Origin: an uncultured Mucilaginibacter sp.
Lineage (GTDB): Bacteria; Bacteroidota; Bacteroidia; Sphingobacteriales; Sphingobacteriaceae
Direction of reading: 5' to 3'
Assembly: GCA_946479225.1 (NCBI GenBank)
Contig: CAMLFI010000150.1
Coordinates: forward strand, 1 to 6,457
Length of the DNA stretch: 6,457 nucleotides
The position numbers were made by a program, and so were the translations under genes. Of this stretch, positions 1 through 6,457 are shown piece by piece. The notes beneath the pieces were generated by a model, which saw nothing but the letters and a program-made list of their open reading frames with translations, was not told the DNA's origin and made no database searches. Every line of letters starts with the position of its first letter. The stretch's first letter is position 1.

Positions 1-1
1 T

Positions 2-1552
2 ACCATTGCCGATAACGTAGGTGATAACGTAGGTGACGTTGCAGGTATGGGTGCGGATTTGTTCGGCTCATACGTAGCGACAATGCTGGCTACAATGGTA
101 TTAGGGCGCGAGATCGTATCGCATGATAATATGGGTGGCATCGCTCCTGTATTGTTACCAATGGTAATAGCAGGTTTAGGTTTGGTATTTTCTATAGTTG
201 GCGCTGCTTTCGTTCGCATTAAAAACGAAACGGACAGCGTACAAAACGCGTTGAATATAGGCAACTGGGCATCAATAGTTTTAACAGCTATAGCTACTTA
301 TTTTGTGGTACAGTGGATGTTGCCTAACGACGTTATGCATTTAACACGTGATCTGGATGCAAGCGGCAATATAAAAGCCGGTGCATTGGTATTCACTAAA
401 AACGGCGTGTTCGGTTCTATTGTGGTGGGTTTGATAGTAGGTACTTTAATGTCTATCATCACCGAATACTATACCGCTATGGGTAAACGCCCGGTGTTAA
501 GCATTATCAAACAATCATCAACCGGCCACGCAACCAATATAATTGGCGGTTTGGCTATAGGTATGGAATCAACCGTGTTGCCTATCCTTGTATTAGCAGC
601 AGGTATATACGGCTCTTACCATTTCGCCGGATTATACGGTGTGGCTATAGCTGCAGCAGGTATGATGGCTACAACTGCTATGCAATTAGCAATTGATGCT
701 TTCGGGCCGATTGCTGACAATGCCGGTGGTATTGCCGAAATGAGCCAGTTACCTCCCGAAGTTCGTCATCGTACAGATAACCTGGATGCTGTTGGTAACA
801 CTACCGCTGCAACAGGTAAAGGTTTCGCTATTGCTTCGGCTGCGTTAACCTCATTGGCTTTGTTTGCTGCTTTTGTAGGCGTTGCAGGTATTGAGCATAT
901 TGATATTTACAAGGCTGATGTTTTAGCCGGTTTATTTGTGGGAGGTATGATACCTTTCATCTTCTCTGCGCTTTGTATCTCGGCTGTAGGTCGCGCGGCA
1001 ATGGCAATGGTTGAAGAAGTTCGCCGCCAGTTCCGCGAAATACCGGGCATTATGGAGTACAAAGCTAAACCTGAGTACGAGAAATGCGTGGCTATCTCTA
1101 CCAAAGCTTCTATCCGCGAGATGGTTGCTCCGGGCCTTATAGCCTTGATCACTCCTATCATTATTGGTTTTGCCTTTGGTCCGGAAGTATTGGGTGGTTT
1201 GTTAGCAGGTGTAACGGTATCAGGCGTGTTAATGGGTATTTTCCAAAGCAACGCTGGTGGCGCATGGGACAATGCTAAAAAATCATTCGAGAAAGGTGTT
1301 GAGATAAACGGCGAGATGCACTACAAAAAATCAGAACCGCACAAAGCATCAGTAACAGGCGATACTGTGGGTGATCCGTTCAAAGATACATCAGGCCCGT
1401 CAATGAATATTTTGATCAAACTGATGTCTATCGTGTCATTAGTTATCGCGCCGCATTTGAATGCCAATAAAGCTACTGTAGCAATGGCGAAGCATCAGCT
1501 TAACAAACCGGTGGTTACCGCGCATGTAATTAAAATCGACAAAAAAATATAA
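2..1552 (+). CDS. hppA: Membrane-integral K+-dependent pyrophosphatase, C-terminal 516 residues (5' truncated by window edge)
   Basis: This inner-membrane enzyme hydrolyses pyrophosphate and pumps H+ and/or Na+ outward. The reading frame is open from base 2, so the ATG at 47 is an internal Met and not the start. The family runs to roughly 650-770 residues, so about a quarter to a third lies off the left edge. Numbering from base 2, the TM6 motif DNVGDNVGD (4-12) is followed by D19 of [15 protein letters not shown] lies at 265-274, and [15 protein letters not shown] at 453-467 carries the C-terminal metal/PPi-binding Asp residues (454, 458, 462), followed by K473. All substrate-site residues visible here are intact. 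Ala269 and Gly272 occupy the positions that are Lys and Thr in K+-independent enzymes, so K+ dependence is predicted. The ion-gate Glu is absent from TM6 (see findings), which leaves H+ versus Na+ specificity open, with H+ favoured. About 30 polar residues follow the last helix. A hairpin terminator follows the stop codon. Confidence 0.96.
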   Translation, partial: TIADNVGDNVGDVAGMGADLFGSYVATMLATMVLGREIVSHDNMGGIAPVLLPMVIAGLGLVFSIVGAAFVRIKNETDSVQNALNIGNWASIVLTAIATYFVVQWMLPNDVMHLTRDLDASGNIKAGALVFTKNGVFGSIVVGLIVGTLMSIITEYYTAMGKRPVLSIIKQSSTGHATNIIGGLAIGMESTVLPILVLAAGIYGSYHFAGLYGVAIAAAGMMATTAMQLAIDAFGPIADNAGGIAEMSQLPPEVRHRTDNLDAVGNTTAATGKGFAIASAALTSLALFAAFVGVAGIEHIDIYKADVLAGLFVGGMIPFIFSALCISAVGRAAMAMVEEVRRQFREIPGIMEYKAKPEYEKCVAISTKASIREMVAPGLIALITPIIIGFAFGPEVLGGLLAGVTVSGVLMGIFQSNAGGAWDNAKKSFEKGVEINGEMHYKKSEPHKASVTGDTVGDPFKDTSGPSMNILIKLMSIVSLVIAPHLNANKATVAMAKHQLNKPVVTAHVIKIDKKI

Positions 1553-1571
1553 TACAAACAATATAAAAGAG

Positions 1572-1602
1572 AGAGGAATTCATTGATTTGGATTCCTCTT
1601 TT
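1572..1602 (+). terminator. Intrinsic terminator after the pyrophosphatase gene
   Basis: An 11-bp stem pairs 1572-1582 with 1589-1599, with one G-U wobble at 1580/1591 and a 6-base loop. It begins 20 bases after the stop codon. The right arm runs into only four T residues (1599-1602), so the tract is short but correctly placed. It probably ends the hppA transcript and separates it from the downstream permease gene. Confidence 0.7.
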
Positions 1603-1652
1603 GCATTAATGAGATATCTGTTTGAGCGGATACTTTTTTAATGAAAATTAAG

Positions 1653-1660
1653 TATGTTTG
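1653..1660 (+). promoter_or_regulatory. Candidate Bacteroidota -7 promoter element for the amino acid permease gene
   Basis: TATGTTTG matches the Bacteroidota primary-sigma -7 consensus TAnnTTTG at every specified base. It lies 29 bases before the permease ATG and downstream of the preceding terminator, which is where a promoter is expected. The partner TTTG (-33) is not at its normal distance of about 19-21 bases. The nearest TTTG, at 1621-1624, is 28 bases upstream. The promoter may therefore depend mainly on the -7 box, or the match may be chance in AT-rich DNA. Confidence 0.42.
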
Positions 1661-1689
1661 AGATACATTAACTGACTTTTTATTTAAAC

Positions 1690-3246
1690 ATGAAACTATT
1701 TATTAAGAAACCACTTGCGCAATTAATGGCCGCTTCTAAGGAGGGGGAAAAAACATTAAAGCGCACACTCGGTGTAGGCTCGCTTATCGCCCTGGGTATT
1801 GGTGCTATTATTGGTGCCGGTATTTTCGTTCGAACGGCAGCGGCAGCAGGCCAGCACGCAGGCCCGGCAGTTACCATCTCTTTTTTAATTGCAGCAGCAG
1901 GTTGTGCGCTGGCCGGACTTTGCTACGCTGAGTTTGCCAGTATGATCCCTATTGCCGGCTCGGCCTACACTTACTCATATGCTACTATGGGCGAGTTTAT
2001 TGCCTGGATAATAGGGTGGGACCTTGTATTAGAATATGCTTTAGGTGCTGCTACTGTAGCTATCGGCTGGTCGCAGTATTTTAATACGTTTCTGGAGACA
2101 TTCTTTAACGTCCATATACCCTTCGCGCTCTCGCATTCACCTTTTGAGGTGTCAACCACTACCACGGGTATGTATGCCAGCGAACTGGGTACCCGCGGAA
2201 TTGTGAATTTACCGGCTATTTTCATTTTGTTAATGCTTACTTTACTGTTAATAAAAGGCACAGCAGAGTCGGCAGCGGTAAACAACGTTATTGTAATTGT
2301 AAAGGTAGCCATCGTGCTAATGATCATTGGTTTAGGTTGGAGCTTTATTAATCCGGCTAACCATACACCCTATATGATACCGGCTGATGCAGGTACTGTT
2401 AAAACAAATACCGGCATAGTTAATTATGCTGATACCTTTAACCATGGCTGGCTCGGAATATTACGCGGTGCGAGTGTTGTGTTTTTTGCCTTTATAGGGT
2501 TTGATGCTGTGTCTACGGCGGCCCAGGAAGCAAAAAATCCGCAAAAAGATATGCCAAAGGGTATTTTGATCTCATTAGCGTTTTGTACCCTGCTTTATGT
2601 ACTGTTTTCGCACGTTTTAACCGGATTGGTATCTTATAAAGACTTTTTGGTTCAAGGCAAGGAGTCTTCTGTTACCTACGCTATACAGACTGCCATGCAT
2701 GGTTATGGCTGGTTAGGTAAACTGGTTACGGTAGCTATTTTGGCGGGATTCTCGTCGGTTATCCTGGTGATGCTGCTTGGACAAACCCGCGTGTTCTATA
2801 CCATGAGTATTGACGGTTTAATTCCACCTGTGTTTTCTAAATTACACCCTAAGTTCAGAACACCTTATAAATCTCAATGGTTGTTTTTTGTGATGGTTTC
2901 TATATTTGCAGGCTTTATACCGGATAGTATTGTTGGCGATATGGTGAGCATAGGTACATTATTTGCCTTTGTGTTGGTATGTATTGGCATTTTTATTCTG
3001 CGTAGAACTGATCCTACTATTGTTCGTCCTTTTAAAACGCCGTTGTATTATATTGTTTGCCCATTAGGAGCATTGATATGTTTAGCGATGATGGGTAGCG
3101 AGGGCTTAGATAACTGGCTACGTTTATTTATCTGGATGGCTATAGGTTTTATTATTTATTTTGGATACTCCATCAAGCGCTCACATGTACGCCATGGAAA
3201 AGTTGACGCAGCCATTGATCCGCCGAATCCTAAATTTGTAGAATAA
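1690..3246 (+). CDS. APC-superfamily amino acid permease (cationic amino acid transporter/YfnA-like)
   Basis: The protein (518 residues) is predicted to import amino acids across the inner membrane, probably with H+. About 12 hydrophobic helices are visible. TM1 has GIGAIIGAGIFV (36-47), the broken-helix Gly-rich signature that binds substrate carboxylate in the LeuT-fold APC family. GWDLVLEYALGA (109-120) is typical of the CAT/YfnA branch. TM6 and the following loop carry FFAFIGFDAVSTAAQEAKNP (265-284), the second substrate-binding signature. Lys205, in TM5 within IVIVKVAIV, sits where ApcT-type carriers have the lysine that replaces the Na2 sodium, which favours proton coupling. That placement is by motif, not by alignment. 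Length is normal for a 12-helix CAT-like protein, with a cytosolic N-terminus of about 30 residues and a short charged C-terminal tail. ATG at 1690 is preceded by an A/T-rich leader without a clear Shine-Dalgarno sequence, as is usual in this phylum. Terminators on both sides suggest a monocistronic unit. The particular amino acid cannot be read from sequence alone. Confidence 0.93.
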   Translation: MKLFIKKPLAQLMAASKEGEKTLKRTLGVGSLIALGIGAIIGAGIFVRTAAAAGQHAGPAVTISFLIAAAGCALAGLCYAEFASMIPIAGSAYTYSYATMGEFIAWIIGWDLVLEYALGAATVAIGWSQYFNTFLETFFNVHIPFALSHSPFEVSTTTTGMYASELGTRGIVNLPAIFILLMLTLLLIKGTAESAAVNNVIVIVKVAIVLMIIGLGWSFINPANHTPYMIPADAGTVKTNTGIVNYADTFNHGWLGILRGASVVFFAFIGFDAVSTAAQEAKNPQKDMPKGILISLAFCTLLYVLFSHVLTGLVSYKDFLVQGKESSVTYAIQTAMHGYGWLGKLVTVAILAGFSSVILVMLLGQTRVFYTMSIDGLIPPVFSKLHPKFRTPYKSQWLFFVMVSIFAGFIPDSIVGDMVSIGTLFAFVLVCIGIFILRRTDPTIVRPFKTPLYYIVCPLGALICLAMMGSEGLDNWLRLFIWMAIGFIIYFGYSIKRSHVRHGKVDAAIDPPNPKFVE

Positions 3247-3258
3247 TATTTCTCTTAA

Positions 3259-3292
3259 AAAGGCTCCCGGTTTATCGGGAGCCTTTCTTGTC
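3259..3292 (+). terminator. Strong intrinsic terminator after the amino acid permease gene
   Basis: A perfect 11-bp stem pairs 3259-3269 with 3276-3286, with a possible extra G-U pair (3270/3275) closing a TTTA loop. It starts 12 bases after the stop codon. The core is GC-rich (GGCTCCCG/CGGGAGCC), and a T-rich stretch follows (3284-3292, interrupted by C and G). An A run on the left side (3257-3261) could make it partly bidirectional. It separates the permease from the MarC-family gene. Confidence 0.88.
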
Positions 3293-3326
3293 TAATTACT
3301 GTATATTTAATTGAAACAATTGCTAT

Positions 3327-3908
3327 ATGGAGTCATTCGCTTTAGATTTTAGAGAGATACTTTCCGTCACCATGATCCTGTTTGCTATAATTGATATTAT
3401 AGGCTCCGTACCGGTAATTATTGAAATGAGGCAGCGCGCAGGGCATGTTGAGTCAGAAAAAGCAAGCGTGGCGGTATTGGTACTCATGATTGCCTTTCTG
3501 CTGGTAGGCGAGAAGATGTTGGATATCATTGGCCTTGATGTAGCATCGTTCGCTATAGCCGGTTCGTTGGTTATATTTATAATTGCTATGGAAATGATAC
3601 TGGGTATCCATCTTTTCAAAGCAAATGAAAACATGCCATCTACATTGTCTATAGTTCCGTTGGCTTTTCCGCTGATTGCCGGCGCAGGCACCATGACCAC
3701 GCTGCTCTCCCTTAAATCACAGTACGAAACTCAGAATATTATCGCCGCTATTGTTATCAACACGCTGTTTGTATACCTGGTGCTCAAAAATGTTAAGTGG
3801 ATAGAAAGACTGCTTGGTGTCGGCGGTATCGAAATTTTACGAAAAGCTTTTGGGGTTATTCTGTTGGCTATCGCTATTAAGTTGTTTAGGAATAATACGG
3901 GATTGTAG
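3327..3908 (+). CDS. MarC-family integral membrane protein
   Basis: The protein has 193 residues and about six hydrophobic segments, the usual size and layout of the MarC (UPF0056) family in the LysE-like transporter superfamily. Two family signatures appear, one in each half: FAIIDIIGSVPVI (19-31) and PLAFPLIAGAGTMTT (111-125). Both combine a helix-breaking Pro/Gly pattern with small residues. In the first, the Pro that follows Asp in the common form (DPIG) is Ile (DIIG); I recall this from Bacteroidota homologues but could not check it. The biochemical function of MarC is unsettled. The original link to multiple antibiotic resistance in E. coli was not supported by later work, so no substrate should be assumed. 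ATG at 3327 gives the full first helix, and no Shine-Dalgarno sequence is evident. TATATTTA (3302-3309) is a near match to the -7 box but has no good -33 partner. The stop codon lies two bases before a large palindrome. Confidence 0.9.
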   Translation: MESFALDFREILSVTMILFAIIDIIGSVPVIIEMRQRAGHVESEKASVAVLVLMIAFLLVGEKMLDIIGLDVASFAIAGSLVIFIIAMEMILGIHLFKANENMPSTLSIVPLAFPLIAGAGTMTTLLSLKSQYETQNIIAAIVINTLFVYLVLKNVKWIERLLGVGGIEILRKAFGVILLAIAIKLFRNNTGL

Positions 3909-3910
3909 AA

Positions 3911-3981
3911 AGAGTCAAGAGTTAAGAATCAAGAGCCAAGAGTAAGATTGTCTTGATTCTTGGCTCTTGATTCTTGACTCT
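3911..3981. repeat. Imperfect palindrome built from 7-base repeats (RYCAAGA) filling the convergent intergenic gap
   Basis: The left arm reads as consecutive heptads: gtcaaga (3914), gttaaga (3921), atcaaga (3928), gccaaga (3935), then a degenerate gtaagat (3942). The right arm, read on the minus strand, gives gtcaaga (3978-3972), atcaaga (3971-3965), gccaaga (3964-3958) and atcaaga (3957-3951). Folded, 3911-3920 pairs perfectly with 3972-3981 (10 bp) and 3928-3941 with 3958-3971 (14 bp). One whole heptad (3921-3927) bulges from the left arm. A 4-bp tip pairs 3944-3947 with 3951-3954 around a 3-base loop. The element covers 71 of the 78 bases between two convergent stop codons. It could act as a bidirectional terminator or RNA end-protecting hairpin, but neither side has a proper T tract. 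It is probably one copy of a dispersed intergenic repeat family; that is inference. Confidence 0.9.
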
Positions 3982-3986
3982 AAAAC

Positions 3987-6386
3987 CTACTCTGTCCTCA
4001 AACTCTTCACGGGATTAGCCAGCGCAGCTTTCATGGTTTGCAGTGCTATCAATACGGTTGTTATAATTAGCAACGACAATACTGATATGCCAAACGGCAA
4101 TGCGTTTAAAGGTATTTTATGGGCATAACCATCAAGCCAGCTACTCATCATCCAGTAAGCCAGCGGGCACGAGATAAGTCCGGCCAACGCGACAACGCTC
4201 AAAAAATCTTTTAAAAACAACAGGATTATATTGCTGATTGAGGAGCCCAACACCTTACGTATGCCAATTTCACGGACACGTTTTTGAATACTAAGTGATA
4301 TTAGCCCTAATACACCAAGTAACACAATAACAATGGCCAAGCCGGTAGCCAGGTACGATGCCTTTTTTAATTGTAATTCTGTTTTATAGAGCTTAGCTAA
4401 TGCGTCATCCATAAAATTGTACTCAAACGGTGCGCCGGGTAACAACTCGGCCCACTTTTTTTGCAGGGTTGTAATATTTGCCTGTGTGTTGCCGGGCTTA
4501 AGCTTTATTGAAAAGTAACGGTATAGGTTGTTCTGATTAACGTTCATAAACGTCATAGGCATTACCGCGCCTGTCATAGGGCCAAACTGGAAATCGGCCA
4601 CCACACCGCAAATGGTAAACGAAGGATTAAATGGCGTACTAAATTGTTTACCAATTGCATCCTTAGGCAATTTAAAGCCCAGCGCTTTTGATTGTGCCTC
4701 ATTGATCACCACCAAAGCAGAGTCTGATTGTACATATTCCGGTTTAAAGAACTCACCGGCTTTTAGGGGTATGTTATAGGTTTTAGCGTACTGGTTATCG
4801 CTTATCATTAATTGGGCAGCAAAGGCCTGTTCAACATTGTCGCCGACCTTAAAAGCGCGTATTTGGCCGCTGTTGTTTCCGTCAGGGATCTCCCATGACA
4901 ATGACACTGACTCAACCTGGTTTAATTGCGCCAACTGAGAACGGATATGCTGCATTTTCTGCACGCCCGCCCTCGACCAATTGCGTGGTAACTGGGCGTA
5001 CACCACATACTCTTTATCAAAACCCAGGTTTTTGCCAAAGAAAAGATCGATTTGCTTTGAAATAACTATAGCGGCTATCAATGCAACTGCCGCAGTGGTA
5101 AACTGAAACATGATCAATGTCTTTCTGAAAAATACATTGTCTTTCACCCGGTCGCGCTTACCTTTTAACGAATCGATAGATTTTAGCGATGATAATACCA
5201 TAGCAGGGTACAACCCTGCTATCAACCCTATTACCAATGCAAACAATATTAGACCCAGGTAAAAATAATAGGGAAAGGATAATACCCCCGTCATTTCGGT
5301 AGCCAAAAGATCTGCAAAAAAGGGTTCTGCCAGCACGTAAATACCGGGTGCCAATAGTGTTGCAATTAATACCATCAGTATTGACTCCGCTAAAAACTGA
5401 CCGATAAGCTGCTGCCTTAAGCCACCCAAAACCTTACGGATACCCATTTCTTTCATCCGCTCTGATGAGCGGCTGATACAAATATTTACAAAGTTGATAA
5501 CCGCCATCAACAAAATAAATAACGCGATGCAGGTGAGCGTAAAAAGCGTTTTTTTAACCATAGGATCCTGCTGGTAGAAGGACTGGAGGTTAACCAGGTA
5601 TGGGCTAAGATTTGCTGCAATTTGTGGAGGCGCGTTTGCTTTAATAAGAGTTTTCATGGGGCCTACAAGATCTTGTGGCTTAACACCTTCTTTCAATTCT
5701 ACCAAACCAACAATTCCTATGTTGGCCCAGTTATCAAGGTCGCGGCCCAAAAACTTTACAGCTGCCGCAGGTAAAAAGAAGGTGCTGTTACTTTGCTCAA
5801 TCACATTCGTTACCGAGTTTTTGCGGTATTTGGCCAGTACCCCGGTAACCACAAAATCGTGCTTATCGCCTTTAAAGCTTTCTATAGTAAGCGTCTGGCC
5901 AACGCAATCTGTTGTGCCAAAATATTTTATCGCCTTTTCAGCATTAATTACTACAGAAAAAGGATCATTTAACGCGGTGGCCGCATCACCATGCAACAGC
6001 TTAAAGCCATACATGTTTATAAATGAGCTATCACCAACCTGCAGGCTTTCGCGGAAAGCCTTATTTCCTTTTGAGACATTAGAGGTAACTCCGTCCCAAT
6101 GGTAATAATTGGCAATAAGGTGCGGGTAGTTTTGCTTTAACGCTTGCGGTAAGCCAGCAGGCGTTGCAAAATCATAACCAAGACCTGCCTTTTTCCAACT
6201 GCTTTTTATGATGAACTGGTTGTCGGCATTTTTCAACTCGCTGTTAACGGTTGATTCCTGCCATACATACACTGCTATAACCAATGTAAAGCTAATGCCT
6301 ATTGAAAGGCCAAAAATATTAATGAGCGAGAAAAGTTTATGTTTCCAGATATTTCGCCAGGCAACTATGAGGTAATTTTGCAGCAT
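3987..6386 (-). CDS. ABC transporter permease, MacB/FtsX type, with duplicated FtsX core and no ATPase domain
   Basis: The protein has 799 residues. It starts with a short cytosolic segment (WRNIWKHKLFSLINIFGLSIG, around 10-30) leading into TM1 (about 20-43). A large MacB-like periplasmic domain follows (about 45-275), then an FtsX block of three helices (about 280-304, 328-354, 372-397). TM5 (about 422-443), a second periplasmic domain (about 455-670) and a second three-helix FtsX block (about 676-700, 722-748, 762-783) complete it, giving eight helices in two similar halves. The cytosolic motif EMGIRKVLG (313-321) recurs as EIGIRKVLG (706-714), just after the first helix of each block. The C-terminus NPVKSLRTE is characteristic of this Bacteroidota family. 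There are no Walker A/B or ABC signature motifs, so a separate MacB/LolD-like ATPase is required, and none is in the window. By analogy with MacB it probably drives a periplasmic task such as peptide, toxin or lipoprotein export by mechanotransmission rather than importing a solute. The ATG at 6386 yields the expected N-terminus; no Shine-Dalgarno sequence is evident. The frame is intact. Confidence 0.92.
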   Translation of the reverse strand: MLQNYLIVAWRNIWKHKLFSLINIFGLSIGISFTLVIAVYVWQESTVNSELKNADNQFIIKSSWKKAGLGYDFATPAGLPQALKQNYPHLIANYYHWDGVTSNVSKGNKAFRESLQVGDSSFINMYGFKLLHGDAATALNDPFSVVINAEKAIKYFGTTDCVGQTLTIESFKGDKHDFVVTGVLAKYRKNSVTNVIEQSNSTFFLPAAAVKFLGRDLDNWANIGIVGLVELKEGVKPQDLVGPMKTLIKANAPPQIAANLSPYLVNLQSFYQQDPMVKKTLFTLTCIALFILLMAVINFVNICISRSSERMKEMGIRKVLGGLRQQLIGQFLAESILMVLIATLLAPGIYVLAEPFFADLLATEMTGVLSFPYYFYLGLILFALVIGLIAGLYPAMVLSSLKSIDSLKGKRDRVKDNVFFRKTLIMFQFTTAAVALIAAIVISKQIDLFFGKNLGFDKEYVVYAQLPRNWSRAGVQKMQHIRSQLAQLNQVESVSLSWEIPDGNNSGQIRAFKVGDNVEQAFAAQLMISDNQYAKTYNIPLKAGEFFKPEYVQSDSALVVINEAQSKALGFKLPKDAIGKQFSTPFNPSFTICGVVADFQFGPMTGAVMPMTFMNVNQNNLYRYFSIKLKPGNTQANITTLQKKWAELLPGAPFEYNFMDDALAKLYKTELQLKKASYLATGLAIVIVLLGVLGLISLSIQKRVREIGIRKVLGSSISNIILLFLKDFLSVVALAGLISCPLAYWMMSSWLDGYAHKIPLNALPFGISVLSLLIITTVLIALQTMKAALANPVKSLRTE

Positions 6387-6457
6387 GCGGTAAGGATTAT
6401 TTATCAGCTAAAGTAAACCCTAACTTGCAGGAAGTAAAAAGATTAACATTTTTTAAC

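Noticed and set aside
11..34. Exact tandem copy of a 12-base unit (GATAACGTAGGT twice).
   Set aside because: It encodes the conserved DNVGDNVGD motif of membrane pyrophosphatases with identical codons, so the protein motif explains the repeat.
907..1272. Minus-strand open frame of 121 codons inside hppA, and a short plus-strand frame at 1084-1278.
   Set aside because: Both overlap strongly conserved hppA coding sequence, resemble no family I recognise, and have the composition expected of antisense or out-of-frame shadows.
47..1552. Reading the ATG at 47 as the start of a complete 501-residue protein.
   Set aside because: The frame is open to the window edge, and the residues before it ([15 protein letters not shown]) are part of the conserved TM6 motif, so the gene begins outside the window.
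1971..2327. Minus-strand open frames opposite the amino acid permease (also 1680-1877) and opposite the MarC gene (3323-3700).
   Set aside because: They lie opposite well-supported membrane-protein genes and have no recognisable domain or start signal.
1690..3908. An operon joining hppA, the amino acid permease and the MarC gene, as a possible functional system.
   Set aside because: The genes share a strand, but each gap contains an intrinsic terminator and the families have no known joint role.
5656..6105. Plus-strand 149-codon open frame opposite the ABC permease gene.
   Set aside because: It is antisense to the periplasmic domain of an intact gene, has a low-complexity Ser/Thr/Pro-rich translation and no recognised family.
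6387..6457. Possible promoter for the minus-strand permease (TACTTTAG on the minus strand at 6415-6408).
   Set aside because: It misses one base of the -7 consensus and has no -33 partner in the short flank available, so it is too weak to list. Nothing else is seen in this flank.

Overview
The window looks like ordinary chromosomal DNA from a Bacteroidota species, most plausibly a Sphingobacteriaceae member (Mucilaginibacter/Pedobacter-like). This placement is an inference. It rests on moderate GC, starts without clear Shine-Dalgarno sequences, a perfect Bacteroidota-type -7 element (TAnnTTTG), a Flavobacterium-like membrane pyrophosphatase, and an ~800-residue stand-alone FtsX/MacB-type permease ending in NPVKSLRTE, a style common in this phylum. 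No mobile element, CRISPR array, rRNA or tRNA gene, phage gene or toxin-antitoxin pair is visible.

Layout from left to right. (1) The window opens inside hppA, a K+-dependent membrane-integral pyrophosphatase whose N-terminal part lies off the left edge. It ends at 1552 and is followed by a hairpin terminator. (2) A 137-base gap holds that terminator and a candidate promoter, then comes a complete 518-residue APC-superfamily amino acid permease (1690-3246). It is followed by a strong hairpin terminator. (3) A 193-residue MarC-family membrane protein (3327-3908) comes next on the same strand. (4) A 78-base convergent gap is almost entirely filled by an imperfect palindrome built from 7-base repeats. 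(5) A complete 799-residue ABC-transporter permease (MacB/FtsX type, without an ATPase domain) lies on the minus strand (6386-3987). Its 71-base upstream flank runs to the right edge.

All four genes encode inner-membrane proteins. Terminators separate the first three, so they are probably transcribed separately rather than as one operon. A loose physiological link exists: the pyrophosphatase would add to the cation gradient that APC-type permeases use. Nothing in the sequence shows that the genes form a dedicated system. The two points most worth a second look are the heptad-repeat palindrome at 3911-3981 and the absence of the usual gate glutamate in transmembrane helix 6 of the pyrophosphatase.
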